Positions 15,869-25,381 of a DNA stretch of 64,000 bases are shown in pieces. The stretch lies in contig CAJUKA010000010.1 in the NCBI GenBank assembly GCA_910586585.1, positions 1-64,000 on the forward strand. Direction: 5' to 3'. Under the pieces are notes generated by a model. It was not told the origin of the DNA. It searched no databases and worked only from the letters and a program-made list of their open reading frames with translations. Source of the DNA: an uncultured Lachnospiraceae bacterium. Its GTDB lineage: Bacteria; Bacillota; Clostridia; Lachnospirales; Lachnospiraceae. A program made the position numbers and the translations under genes. Numbering within the stretch: position 1 is the first letter of the stretch; each line of letters opens with the position of its first letter.

Positions 15869-17620
15869 TTATCGATCATACTCCAAATATGCACCTTTCA
15901 TCGGGCTGACTGCCAGCTCGCTGAACAGACGCAGCACGCCTTTTTGATATTTTGGCGCACGCGGCTTCCAGTTCTTTCTTCTCTCTTCCAAAACTGCTGC
16001 CACCTCTTCCATTGACTTTTGCTCGCCAGCAATTCCAATGATATTGAGTTTTCGCTCCATCACATCAATCTCAATCAAATCTCCTTCTTCTACCAAAGCG
16101 ATAGGGCCTCCATCAACTGCCTCCGGGCTGCAATGTCCGATAACCGGCCCTGTCGATGCCCCAGAAAACCGTCCGTCTGTAATCAGTGCTATACTACGGC
16201 CCAGCTCCTTATCGGAACTGATTGCCTCAGAAGTATAGAACATTTCCGGCATTCCGCTGCCTTTTGGTCCCTCATAGCGGATAAATACCGCATCACCTTT
16301 CTGAACCTGATGTTTCAATACTGCATCTAAACACGCTTCCTCACTGTCAAATGGTCTGGCGCGAAGCACCGCCTTAAACATTTCTTTGGGACATGCGGTA
16401 TGTTTGATTACAGCGCCTTCTGGAGCTAGATTTCCTTTGAGAATCGCAATGCTTCCATCTGTTCCGATTGCCTTATCATATGGACGGATAATATCTTCTC
16501 TCGTTACATTGACTTGATAACGGCTGTTAAAATCCTGAAGCCATTTTTCACAGCGTTCATAGAATCCGTTTTCCTTCAATTCTTTCAAATTTTCACCCAA
16601 TGTCTTGCCAGTCACAGTCATAACATCTAAATGCAGATGATCTTTGATCTCTTCCATAATCGCCGGAACACCGCCTGCATAATAGAATACCTCTGCCGGC
16701 CAGCGTCCTGCTGGACGAACATCCAATAGATAGCGCGCGCCTCTGTGAAGCCGGTCAAATGTATCGCCTGTAATTTCTATTCCAAACTCATGTGCAATTG
16801 CCGGAATATGAAGCAGACAGTTTGTGCTTCCTGAAACTGCAGCATGAACCAGAATCGCATTCTCAAAACTATCCATTGTCACAATATCCGTCGGGCGCAT
16901 ATTCGGCATAGTCGCAAGTTTCACCGCCTGTTCTCCCGCTTGGCGGGCAAACTCCAAAAGATCGGGACTGGTTGCAGGCATCAAAGCGCTTCCTGGCAGC
17001 GCGAGACCCAATGCTTCTGCCATTATCTGCATTGTAGAAGCAGTCCCGATAAAGGAACATGCACCACAGCTTGGGCAGGCATTGCATTTTGCCCAATTGA
17101 GCTTCTCTTCATCGATCTCTCCTCTTTGGTATTTCGCACTGTACATGCCAAGCTGTTCGAGCGTCAACATTTCCGGACCTGCATTCATTGTACCGCCAGG
17201 TACGACGACAGATGGAATATTAACACGCGCCAATCCCATTAAATTTGCAGGCATTCCTTTGTCACAGCTTGCAAGGTACACGCCTGCATCAAATGGCGTT
17301 GCATTTGCATGAATTTCAATCATGTTTGCAATCATTTCCCTGCTTGCCAGGCTATAGTTAATACCATCTGTTCCCTGACTTTCCCCATCACAGATATCGG
17401 TTGCAAAATATCTTGCTCCATGTCCTCCTGCTGCGTCAATTCCCTTACGCACTTCCTCTACCAGTATATCCAAATGTCCGCTGCCCGGATGGCTGTCGCC
17501 AAAAGTACTCTCAATAATAACCTGAATTTTTCCTAAGTCTTCCGGCTTCCAGCCCGTTCCGATACGAAGCGGATCCAACTCTGGTGCCAGTTCTCTCATT
17601 TTTTGACTCACTAATTCCAT
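15869..17620 (-). CDS. IlvD/Edd-family dehydratase, probably for a sugar acid
   Basis: The 583-residue protein belongs to the IlvD/Edd iron-sulfur dehydratases. Cysteine ligands appear at C77 (ATDICDGESQGTDG), C119 (ASCDKGM) and in the CNACPSCGACSF cluster (C179-C188). The C-terminal ALITDGRFSGASTGPVIGH and SPEA motifs complete the active site. Housekeeping IlvD makes branched-chain 2-oxo acids, but this gene sits directly downstream of a GntP-type permease and a FadR-type repressor. Dehydration of an aldonic acid such as gluconate or galactonate is therefore more likely. The substrate is inferred from context. GGAAGG precedes the start; the gap to the permease is 63 bases. Confidence 0.9.
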   Translation of the reverse strand: MELVSQKMRELAPELDPLRIGTGWKPEDLGKIQVIIESTFGDSHPGSGHLDILVEEVRKGIDAAGGHGARYFATDICDGESQGTDGINYSLASREMIANMIEIHANATPFDAGVYLASCDKGMPANLMGLARVNIPSVVVPGGTMNAGPEMLTLEQLGMYSAKYQRGEIDEEKLNWAKCNACPSCGACSFIGTASTMQIMAEALGLALPGSALMPATSPDLLEFARQAGEQAVKLATMPNMRPTDIVTMDSFENAILVHAAVSGSTNCLLHIPAIAHEFGIEITGDTFDRLHRGARYLLDVRPAGRWPAEVFYYAGGVPAIMEEIKDHLHLDVMTVTGKTLGENLKELKENGFYERCEKWLQDFNSRYQVNVTREDIIRPYDKAIGTDGSIAILKGNLAPEGAVIKHTACPKEMFKAVLRARPFDSEEACLDAVLKHQVQKGDAVFIRYEGPKGSGMPEMFYTSEAISSDKELGRSIALITDGRFSGASTGPVIGHCSPEAVDGGPIALVEEGDLIEIDVMERKLNIIGIAGEQKSMEEVAAVLEERRKNWKPRAPKYQKGVLRLFSELAVSPMKGAYLEYDR

Positions 17621-17683
17621 ATAAGCCCTTCCTTTCCTTCGGCGGCGTCTTATAGCGCCCTAAATTTTATTTACTGCGACAAT

Positions 17684-19039
17684 TTATACAAAGAAAGAAA
17701 TAATTAATGCTACAACAAATCCTGTTCCACCAACTAAGGTTTCCATAATGGTCCATGTCTTTAAAGTTGTTTTCTCGTCTAATCCAACCAGTGACTTAAC
17801 AAGCCAGAAACCAGAGTCATTAAAGTGTGAACATACCGTTGAACCACCTGCTACTGCTGCAGTGACACAGGCAAGATACAATGGTGAAAGCTCAGAAATA
17901 CCTGGCATTGCAGCAATAATACCTGCTGCCATTGTCATTGCTACGGTTGCAGAACCCACGCAGATACGAACAAGTGCTGCTACCAAAAATGCTACCAATA
18001 CCAACGGAAGATTTGCAGATGCAACCGCATTACCAATCACTTCACCAAGTCCGGAATACTGAAGCATATAGCGAAGGACACCACCACATGCTGTTACCAA
18101 AAGAATCAAACCAGTTGGCTCCAAGGACTTTGTCATAATTTTCTCCAGTTCCGGCAGTGTATAGCCATGCTTCGTTCCCAGCAAAAACATTGCTACTAAT
18201 GTTGCAATCAAAAGCGCAACAAACGGCTGTCCAAGGAATGTCAGAATCGGTTCAACACCTGACAAAGCCGGAATGACGCTTGCCAATGATTTCAATACAA
18301 TCAAAATCAATGGAATTAAAATGATGCCTACTACCGTGCCGAAACTTGGCAGTTTTGATTCATCAAAATCTTCCTGATTTGCCACATGCTCCGGAATTGC
18401 TACATTGTATTTTTTGCCGCAGACAGCACCCCAAATAGGACCTGCTACGATCATAGCGAAAATACCGCAGAAAACACCGACCAGGATAACCCAGCCAAGG
18501 TCTACACCCAACATCGTAGCTACCAATACAGGGCCTGGTGTTGGCGGGATAAATGCGTGTCCAACTGCCAAACCTGCAAGCAGCGGAATCACATAAAACA
18601 GTGACGATCTCTTTGTTCTCTTTGCAAGAGAAAATGCCAGTGGAATCAAAATGATCAAACCAGCATCAAAGAATACGGGCATAGCGATTACCAAACCGGT
18701 AATGCCAAGCGCCCATGCAGCTTTTTGATCTCCAAATTTGTTTACCATCGTGACTGCAAGTGTCTGCGCACCACCGGAAGCTTCCAGAATCGCGCCGAAC
18801 ATCGAACCAAGACCTACTAACAACGCAATGCCCTTTAGCGTATTTCCAATACCATCATCTACCGCTGTGACAATGTCCGAAAACGGCATACCTGCTATCA
18901 TGCCAATCGTAACCGCACCAATCAGAATGGACAGCATCGCATGAATCTTAAACTTGATAATCAATAACAGCAAAAGCGCCAGACCTATAATTGCTGCAAT
19001 GATAAGCCGGGTGGGATTAAGTACTACAGCAGAATCCAT
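17684..19039 (-). CDS. GntP-family gluconate/organic acid permease
   Basis: The 451-residue protein has about 12-14 membrane helices and GntP motifs: AMPVFFDAGLIILIPLAFSL, AFIPPTPGPVLVATMLG and AGGSTVCSHFNDSGFWLVKS near the C terminus. GntP transporters import sugar acids with protons. The ATG at 19039 follows AAAGGAGG and is preferred over a longer frame from 19063. Together with the downstream dehydratase it forms a two-gene uptake-dehydration unit under the promoter at 19199. Confidence 0.92.
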   Translation of the reverse strand: MDSAVVLNPTRLIIAAIIGLALLLLLIIKFKIHAMLSILIGAVTIGMIAGMPFSDIVTAVDDGIGNTLKGIALLVGLGSMFGAILEASGGAQTLAVTMVNKFGDQKAAWALGITGLVIAMPVFFDAGLIILIPLAFSLAKRTKRSSLFYVIPLLAGLAVGHAFIPPTPGPVLVATMLGVDLGWVILVGVFCGIFAMIVAGPIWGAVCGKKYNVAIPEHVANQEDFDESKLPSFGTVVGIILIPLILIVLKSLASVIPALSGVEPILTFLGQPFVALLIATLVAMFLLGTKHGYTLPELEKIMTKSLEPTGLILLVTACGGVLRYMLQYSGLGEVIGNAVASANLPLVLVAFLVAALVRICVGSATVAMTMAAGIIAAMPGISELSPLYLACVTAAVAGGSTVCSHFNDSGFWLVKSLVGLDEKTTLKTWTIMETLVGGTGFVVALIISFFV

Positions 19040-19168
19040 ATCAAATCCTCCTTTACCTTTCATGTAGAACTGTGCAAAGCAACAGCTTATTTGTCCGGAA
19101 AATAATCTGTTTCATTCTGCACAAATTCATCTTAAATAATTAAAGTGTTTCAAAAAGTTTTGTTTTCG

Positions 19169-19179
19169 ACATCAGACGT
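19169..19179. promoter_or_regulatory. Possible second FadR-type site
   Basis: ACATCAGACGT is an imperfect version (4 of 5 arm positions) of the dyad at 19226. It lies about 20 bp downstream of the -10 box of the permease gene. Two sites flanking a promoter would allow looping or a roadblock, but this copy is weak. Confidence 0.4.
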
Positions 19180-19198
19180 CTTATGTCTTGTTATATTT

Positions 19199-19242
19199 AT
19201 GATACATGTTCTATATCAAATAGTCAATATGTCTGACATATT
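19199..19242 (-). promoter_or_regulatory. gntP promoter and FadR/GntR-type operator
   Basis: On the minus strand TTGACT (19222-19227) and TATCAT (19199-19204) are 17 bp apart. The 17-bp palindrome AATATGTCTGACATATT (19226-19242) abuts the -35 box. GTC-N-GAC is the usual core recognised by FCD-type GntR repressors, whose gene lies just upstream. Confidence 0.85.
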
Positions 19243-19343
19243 TTCCAACTTTTCTCTCTTTTCCATAAAAAAAGATAAAATTTTGATTCAATTTCACTGT
19301 GCTTTTGTCAATAATTACTATATTATTTCCACTCGGAGGAAAT

Positions 19344-20051
19344 TTATTCTTGGTTATTTTTTTCCATTAATTTCATCAGCATCTGGCGGTTATAAGTCAG
19401 GTGCATAATCATCGCGCATCTGGCGCCAACTGAATCCCCCTTCAAAATAGCTTCTGTAATCGCGCGATGTGTTTCGATTGTCTCTTCTATCAGTTTCCGA
19501 TGTGTCAAATTGACAAACGTGACAATCGCTGTCTGGATAATCGGCTGCAACAGTGTAACCACCCGGTTTCTGCTGCATTTTGCAATACATGTATGAAATT
19601 CCACGTCTTTTTTGGCATGGTTTTTTCCTGCGCGGTATATCTGTTCCACCTCGTCACAGAGCTGTCTTAACTCTTCCTTTTCTTCTGGCGTCGCATAATC
19701 ACTTGCCAGGGCGGCAATTTCCGGTTCGAGCATCAAACGAACCTCAAACAATTCCAATGCAAGCTTGTATTTGTCTGAAAATTTTGACAGTCCCAAGGGA
19801 TCGTCCTCAATCGTGCGCTTGCTGACTACATATGTTCCAGAACCTCTGCGCACTTCGAGTATACCCTTCGTCACTAAGCTTCTGACCGTTTCGCGGACGG
19901 TGCTTCTGCCTACCCCAAATTTTTCTGCCAGTTCAAATTCATTTGGAAGCTTTTCCCCAATACAAACGCTTTCCTGCAGGATATACTCCATCAATTCCTC
20001 CTCAACTTGTGAGGCAAGCAGTTTTCTGTTTATTTTTTCTATCTCACTCAT
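19344..20051 (-). CDS. FadR-type GntR regulator (FCD domain)
   Basis: The protein of about 235 residues has a GntR helix-turn-helix (LPNEFELAEKFGVGRSTVRE, then VTKGILEVRRGSGTYV) and an all-helical FCD domain (LFEVRLMLEPEIAALAS, then DVEFHTCIAKCSRN, THRAITEAILKGD) whose histidines usually bind a metal next to the acid ligand. The in-frame ATG at 20051 with GGAG is preferred; an alternative GTG at 20069 overlaps the stop of the preceding gene. It should sense the sugar acid or its product and release the operator at 19226. Confidence 0.92.
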   Translation of the reverse strand: MSEIEKINRKLLASQVEEELMEYILQESVCIGEKLPNEFELAEKFGVGRSTVRETVRSLVTKGILEVRRGSGTYVVSKRTIEDDPLGLSKFSDKYKLALELFEVRLMLEPEIAALASDYATPEEKEELRQLCDEVEQIYRAGKNHAKKDVEFHTCIAKCSRNRVVTLLQPIIQTAIVTFVNLTHRKLIEETIETHRAITEAILKGDSVGARCAMIMHLTYNRQMLMKLMEKNNQE

Positions 20052-20065
20052 AACCTGTTCTCCAT

Positions 20066-20578
20066 TCACAGAATATCCCCAAAAATATAAATAAAACGCT
20101 CTTTTTGCGCTGTTCCAATCCCACTTTCTTTTTGCCTTCCATCTGGATGAAATCCATTTTTTATATAAAAAGCTTTTGCCCTGTCATTCTGGCTGAGAAC
20201 CCAAAGTGAGATTCCGTGAAACCCTCTTGTCTTAATTTCTGTTTTTATCCAGTTCATCGCACGTGTTCCCAATCCTTTTCCCACAAAATCAGGGTCAAAA
20301 TACAAACCCGATAACTCATATACCGTGTCTGGCAAATCGCTTTCATTTTGAGGATTGATTGTTATAATTCCTATTGCCTGGTGGTCTAAAGTGATTATAT
20401 AGTGAACATCTTGATTCTCTGCAAGCAGCTTTTTCCACATAGCAGGCCGGCGTGCATTATGCTCTTTGATAATGTCCAACGGCACATAATCTTTATAAGC
20501 AAAATCCCAGGAACATATATGAATCCTTGCACATTGTTGTGCATCTTCTGGCATGGCTGCTCTTATCTCAAAGCACAT
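20066..20578 (-). CDS. GNAT-family N-acetyltransferase
   Basis: The 170-residue protein has the GNAT layout: N-terminal IRAAMPEDAQQCARIH, the acceptor strand region, the acetyl-CoA motif LYFDPDFVGKGLGTRAMNW, and a C-terminal NDRAKAFYIKNGFHPDGRQ box. Acceptor unknown. It directly precedes and touches the FadR-type regulator, so both may be co-transcribed. An AAAGGAAG site precedes the start. Confidence 0.9.
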   Translation of the reverse strand: MCFEIRAAMPEDAQQCARIHICSWDFAYKDYVPLDIIKEHNARRPAMWKKLLAENQDVHYIITLDHQAIGIITINPQNESDLPDTVYELSGLYFDPDFVGKGLGTRAMNWIKTEIKTRGFHGISLWVLSQNDRAKAFYIKNGFHPDGRQKESGIGTAQKERFIYIFGDIL

Positions 20579-20827
20579 TTGTTTCGCTTCCTTTCAATTC
20601 TTTCTGATATCATAGCCCTTATATATTCAAAGTAACATAAATTCGTATGATTTTCAATGTAATACAACTTATAATTTACCTCTTCCATAACAGTGCAGCT
20701 TGCGGCTTCCTGTTACCTTATTCCCATTATTCTTTAACCTGTTTTTTTATGAATTTCAATTCCTCCTTGTTTTTTTATGTATATAATGCGATGATAAAAT
20801 TATAAAACAGAAAGCGAGGACATCCCA

Positions 20828-21373
20828 ATGACATCAGTTAAAGAAAAAATTTACACAATCGATGCCATCTATGCCCTGCCAGACGGAGAGAGGGCAGAGC
20901 TGATTGACGGACGCATCTATATGATGGCGCCGCCAAATACCATGCATCAGAATCTTGTCAGTGAATTTACTATCACAATAGGAAATTATATTCGCTCAAA
21001 AGGTGGAAACTGCAAGGTATTTCCAGCCCCATTTGCAGTTTTCTTAAATAATGATAACCAGAACTATGTCGAACCTGACATTTCTGTGATATGTGATAAA
21101 AACAAATTAGATGAAAAGGGATGCAACGGTGCACCCGACTGGATTATCGAAATCGTTTCTCCCAGCACAAGCCGGATTGACTATGGGGTTAAACTGTTCA
21201 AATACCGCACTGCAGGTGTTCGTGAATATTGGATTGTAAATCCTATGAAAAAAACAGTTACCGTATTCGACCTAGAAAATGAAGAGAAATCAAACCAATA
21301 CGATTTTGACGAAACCATTTCTTCCTGCATTTTTGAAGACCTAAAAATCAACATCTCTGGCCTGCTTTCATAA
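20828..21373 (+). CDS. Uma2/DUF820-family PD-(D/E)XK protein
   Basis: The 181-residue protein starts IDAIYALPDGERAELIDGRIYMMAPP and continues YVEPDISVICDK, then DWIIEIVSPSTSRIDYGVKLFKYRTAGVREYW. The P-D and E-I-V-S-P-S-T residues with the following K form the Uma2-type nuclease site. These proteins are abundant in cyanobacteria and some Firmicutes; activity in vivo is unproven. A GCGAGG site precedes the start. It stands alone. A short hairpin overlaps the stop codon at 21360-21379. Confidence 0.88.
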   Translation: MTSVKEKIYTIDAIYALPDGERAELIDGRIYMMAPPNTMHQNLVSEFTITIGNYIRSKGGNCKVFPAPFAVFLNNDNQNYVEPDISVICDKNKLDEKGCNGAPDWIIEIVSPSTSRIDYGVKLFKYRTAGVREYWIVNPMKKTVTVFDLENEEKSNQYDFDETISSCIFEDLKINISGLLS

Positions 21374-21518
21374 GCAGGCGGGCTGCAGTGCATCTTCACC
21401 CTAACTCAATTTCTTAAGAAAATCATAATATTATTTTTAAATATTCTGAAAGTCAATGACGTATGGAATATTTTGTGATAAACTATTTCTGATTTCGAAA
21501 TATAGAAAGGAAATAGCT

Positions 21519-23504
21519 ATGGAAAAGAAAATAAAAATAGACAATAAACTACGAAAACCGCTGTTTTTTATCATTTTATGCTGTTGTTTGTTTTGGTACA
21601 GCACAAGTATACAGGCGTATGCAGAGGAATCTCCGTTTTCTATCAAAGCAGAACTTTTGCCTTCTGACAACGATGTATATGATATTCAGGTGACTGTTGA
21701 AAATCTGGGAACAGACTGGGAAGGCATTGTACGATTGAGGCTTGGAACAACATATGGTGAATTAAATGGCTGTGCCTTTGATACCGTTTTGGCGCTGCCG
21801 CAGGGAAGCAAAAAACAATTTTCGGTTAAAATTCCCACAATCAGCGTTGGATCGACGAACGGAACGATCTTTGTCAACCTCGTAGATAAAAATGATGACA
21901 TCATTGCGCAAAAGGAATTTACACGTCTTTTGTTTCATGGTACAGATGCTTTACTAATGGGAATATTAAGTGATAACTATGATTCGCTCACGTATATGGA
22001 CATGGGCGGAGAACCCTATCAATACAATAATAACGAATTTCCTATAAAACTAGTTAACTTAAACCAGGACTCGCTGGATAGTTCGCTGGTTTCCCTGACT
22101 TTTCTAGTCATTGACAGCTACAATACCAGCATTTTGACAGAGGAAAAAATAAAGGAAATTGAACTTTGGACAGAAAACGGCGGAATGTTAATTGTTGGTA
22201 CAGGAAACCGTGTACAAGATACCCTGAGCGGACTTGATTTTCTTGGAATAACATGTACGGAAGTGCTTTCTCCTGGAGATTCGATTTCTCATGAATCAGC
22301 GTACTTTGACACATCCCAGATTTATTGGGCTGAGCTAGACGATATCTATGATACCTACTCCTTCAAAAATAACAACTTTTCCATTGTATGTTCCCGCGGA
22401 GATGGTTCGGTGGGTATTGTTCCCTATTCTTTTTCCGAATTAGGCAGTTTGGGTGCAATGACAGATTCCAGCCCTCTTGTGAATGACCTTTTGAATGATA
22501 TTGGACATTATGCCAATTCCCGTTATGGCGGAACATCGGTGCAGAATTCCGATTATGGATACAATTTATCCCGTTTTTTTCGTATCTGGGGAAATGGTGA
22601 AGACAAACTGCATTTTGGCACACTCAAAGCAATTGTTATTCTATATGTAATTTTTGTAGGTCCCATACTATATTTGATATTAAAGTTCCTGAAAAAACGA
22701 GATTTTTACTGGATAGCTGTACCCCTGTCAACACTTTTGGGAGTCCTTCTGATTTATCTAAGCGGAAGGGGATTTGAAGTTATCAATACCAATGTTTATT
22801 CTGTCACAGTAGAAGATCTCTCCCATCGTGAAAAACCTGTAACATACCTGCACTCTTATGATTCCAGCCACAAAGAATGGAGCCTGCGTCTCTCACAAAA
22901 CTGTGCGTATGCTGGTCCTAGTTTAAACACATACTTTGACACTACAAAAAATGACAAGTATACCTCACGTATCAAAAAGGAAGGCGAACGGTTTTATTTT
23001 GGCCTTCGGCCATCCATCAGCTTTGAAGATGGCTATTTTACAGTAGGAAACAGTAAAAATTTTGAAGACGGAAGTATTATAAGCAATATTGAAGCATATG
23101 GGCAAAACGGCATTCGTGGAACCATCACCAATCAAACCAGCAAGGATTTTGCATATTTTGCAGTCATTATGGGGGATCGGCTGCGTGTTTACAAAAACCT
23201 TCCGTCTGGAGAATGCTGTGACCTGTCATCCCAGGCTCCTGTCTTTACAAACACTACAAACCGATATGGTTATATTATAATAGAATCCTATTTGTATGAT
23301 TTTCTAAGAGAGTCATATAATGAAAAAAAATCAGGCAGCATGGACTTAGAGGCTGCATTGGGTATGGGAATCTGTACCGCATATTATTATCATGAAAATA
23401 TCGGCGCCACACTTGTCGTCGGCGTTACACAGGATTGGGAAAATATTGTGGACGATAACTGCAGCGAGGTATCTTACGGCTGTGTATACACGGTTCAAAA
23501 ATAA
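21519..23504 (+). CDS. Exported membrane protein with glutamine-amidotransferase-like domain, first gene of the MoxR/vWA operon
   Basis: The 661-residue protein has a signal peptide (hydrophobic FFIILCCCLFWY, cleavage near AYAEE), an immunoglobulin-like beta region (residues 35-140) and a DUF4350/GATase-like alpha-beta domain (LVIDSYNTSILTEEKIKEIE, ENGGMLIVGTG). Two membrane helices follow around residues 370-420 (AIVILYVIFVGPILYLILKF, then VPLSTLLGVLLIYLSG), then a second extracytoplasmic beta domain. The catalytic cysteine is not evident, so the fold is likely a binding module. It opens the operon, 21 bases before the ABC ATPase gene, and probably works at the outer face with the transporter. 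Starts at 21519 after GAAAGGA. Confidence 0.75.
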   Translation: MEKKIKIDNKLRKPLFFIILCCCLFWYSTSIQAYAEESPFSIKAELLPSDNDVYDIQVTVENLGTDWEGIVRLRLGTTYGELNGCAFDTVLALPQGSKKQFSVKIPTISVGSTNGTIFVNLVDKNDDIIAQKEFTRLLFHGTDALLMGILSDNYDSLTYMDMGGEPYQYNNNEFPIKLVNLNQDSLDSSLVSLTFLVIDSYNTSILTEEKIKEIELWTENGGMLIVGTGNRVQDTLSGLDFLGITCTEVLSPGDSISHESAYFDTSQIYWAELDDIYDTYSFKNNNFSIVCSRGDGSVGIVPYSFSELGSLGAMTDSSPLVNDLLNDIGHYANSRYGGTSVQNSDYGYNLSRFFRIWGNGEDKLHFGTLKAIVILYVIFVGPILYLILKFLKKRDFYWIAVPLSTLLGVLLIYLSGRGFEVINTNVYSVTVEDLSHREKPVTYLHSYDSSHKEWSLRLSQNCAYAGPSLNTYFDTTKNDKYTSRIKKEGERFYFGLRPSISFEDGYFTVGNSKNFEDGSIISNIEAYGQNGIRGTITNQTSKDFAYFAVIMGDRLRVYKNLPSGECCDLSSQAPVFTNTTNRYGYIIIESYLYDFLRESYNEKKSGSMDLEAALGMGICTAYYYHENIGATLVVGVTQDWENIVDDNCSEVSYGCVYTVQK

Positions 23505-23525
23505 TTCTGGAAACGGAGAAATACA

Positions 23526-24452
23526 ATGTTATATATCAATAATCTAACAAAAAATTATGGCACGTTCCGAGCAGTCAATCAACTGACACTGCACATCCCG
23601 GAAGGAGATTTGTTTGGCTTTGTTGGACCGAATGGTGCTGGAAAAACAACGACGATCCGCATTGTGTGCGGTCTGCTCAAAGCAAGCGGCGGTTCTGTGC
23701 GAATCGGAAATACTTCTGCGGCTGTGGGAAGCAAAGAAATGAAGCGCCTCATTGGATATGTCCCGGATTTCTTTGGGGTGTATGACAATCTGAAAGTGCG
23801 GGAATATATGGATTTTTATGGATCTATGTATGGCATGTACAGCCGTGATATTGCCAAATTAACAGATGATTTGCTGGAATTGGTAAATCTGTCAGACAAA
23901 CGGGAATTTTATGTTGATACGCTCTCGCGCGGTATGAAACAGCGTTTATGTGTGGCAAGAGCGCTGCTCCACAATCCCAAACTGTTAATTTTGGACGAAC
24001 CCAGCTCCGGTTTGGACCCTAGAGCAAGGGTGGAAATGAAAGAACTTTTGAAAAATCTGCATTCTATGGGCAAAACCATTGTTATCAGCTCCCATATTCT
24101 TTCGGAGCTCTCAGAAATGTGTAATAGTATTGGAATTATGAACCATGGACATCTCATTACCGCGGGACGTATTGAGGATATTATGCAGCAGATTTCCGGC
24201 GGAAACCGAATTCATATCCAGGCGAGTGCAAATATTGAAACCGCAATACGGATATTGAAGGAACATGCAGGCGTTCTCGTCGAATCTGTCCGTGAGAATG
24301 AAATTGTCATTTCGAGAAATGGTACCGATGAGGAGCTGAGTGCACTCATTGGAGAATTGATTCAAAATCAGGTCATTTTAACCGGTTTTTATCGGGAAGA
24401 AGGCAGTTTGGAATCCCTGTTTATGCAGTTAACCGGAGGAGGTACACAATGA
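23526..24452 (+). CDS. ABC transporter ATP-binding protein
   Basis: The 308-residue ATPase has Walker A GPNGAGKT (residues 37-44), signature LSRGMKQRL, Walker B LLILDEPSSGLD and the switch IVISSHILSE. An extra 80-residue C-terminal domain is typical of CcmA/NatA-type exporters. Its stop overlaps the permease start in an ATGA junction. It is the second gene of the operon. Homologous pairs next to DUF4350-like proteins resemble the Gld/Nos-type ABC exporters that act with surface machinery; the substrate is unknown. Confidence 0.93.
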   Translation: MLYINNLTKNYGTFRAVNQLTLHIPEGDLFGFVGPNGAGKTTTIRIVCGLLKASGGSVRIGNTSAAVGSKEMKRLIGYVPDFFGVYDNLKVREYMDFYGSMYGMYSRDIAKLTDDLLELVNLSDKREFYVDTLSRGMKQRLCVARALLHNPKLLILDEPSSGLDPRARVEMKELLKNLHSMGKTIVISSHILSELSEMCNSIGIMNHGHLITAGRIEDIMQQISGGNRIHIQASANIETAIRILKEHAGVLVESVRENEIVISRNGTDEELSALIGELIQNQVILTGFYREEGSLESLFMQLTGGGTQ

Positions 24453-25378
24453 AAATACGATGGAATCCTATTGTCAAAAAAGATTTGCAGGTAACCGCCC
24501 GCAGTATGCGCTTTAGCTGGGGCGTTTTTGCCTATGAAGGCGTGCTGATGCTCGCTTTTTTGCTGGCCTTGGCAATTATTCAAGGAAATGTCAGAAGTTT
24601 CTACGGCAACGGAAATATCTATAATTACCTTATCTATCTGTTTCCAGTGCTTGCTGTATCACAGGTACTCATTGTTGCATTGATTATGCCTATTATGACG
24701 GCTTCTGCTATTTCCGGAGAAAAAGAACGTCAGACATTTGATATTATGCTGACCACGTGCATGTCTCCCCTCTCTATCGTACTGGGAAAAGTAGCCTCGT
24801 CAGTGCTGCGCATTTTGTTTTTTGTTGTGGCAGGAATGCCTATTATGGCATTATCCTTTGTCGTTGGCGGCCTTGGCTGGGACAATCTGTTTTATTTTGT
24901 ACTTACGATTATTCTCTTATCCATTCTTTCTGGTAGTATTGGAATTTTTTGCTCTTCTTTATGCAAAAGGTCTATCACAGCAGTTGTACTGTCTTTTGCA
25001 TTTTATTTTGTCATTTATTTTTTGACCATGGTTCCAATGATTTTAAATCTGCTCTGGACAAAAGGAGAGCACGCCGGAGAATCAATGCTGTTGCTTCTTT
25101 TCAATCCCGGTGTATTTTTTGAAGAATTTTTTATGCAGATTATGACAGGGGAATCGCTTTTTGGCACCAAAGGTTCCATGTTTTCCAAAGATGAGGTCGG
25201 ATTTATTACCTATCAATTATCACAGGGAAAAACCTGGATGTTTCTTTCCGCAATATGCATCCTGCTGCTGTCCTTCTTGTTTATTCTGATCGCCGCGTGG
25301 AGAGTCAATCCTATAAACAGTTCCTCTGTCAAGAAAAAAACGCCCCGCCCCCCAAAGGCACCTGTGAAAGAAGGATAA
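24449..25378 (+). CDS. ABC-2-type permease
   Basis: The 309-residue membrane protein has six helices: near 25-45, 63-83 (PVLAVSQVLIVALIMPIMTA), 115-145, 150-170, 178-200 and 268-290. It carries SGEKERQTFDIMLTT, the conserved amphipathic motif of ABC-2 permeases. The C-terminal tail is lysine- and proline-rich. Translationally coupled to the ATPase before it and 3 bases from the next gene. Confidence 0.9.
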   Translation: MKIRWNPIVKKDLQVTARSMRFSWGVFAYEGVLMLAFLLALAIIQGNVRSFYGNGNIYNYLIYLFPVLAVSQVLIVALIMPIMTASAISGEKERQTFDIMLTTCMSPLSIVLGKVASSVLRILFFVVAGMPIMALSFVVGGLGWDNLFYFVLTIILLSILSGSIGIFCSSLCKRSITAVVLSFAFYFVIYFLTMVPMILNLLWTKGEHAGESMLLLLFNPGVFFEEFFMQIMTGESLFGTKGSMFSKDEVGFITYQLSQGKTWMFLSAICILLLSFLFILIAAWRVNPINSSSVKKKTPRPPKAPVKEG

Positions 25379-25381
25379 TCT

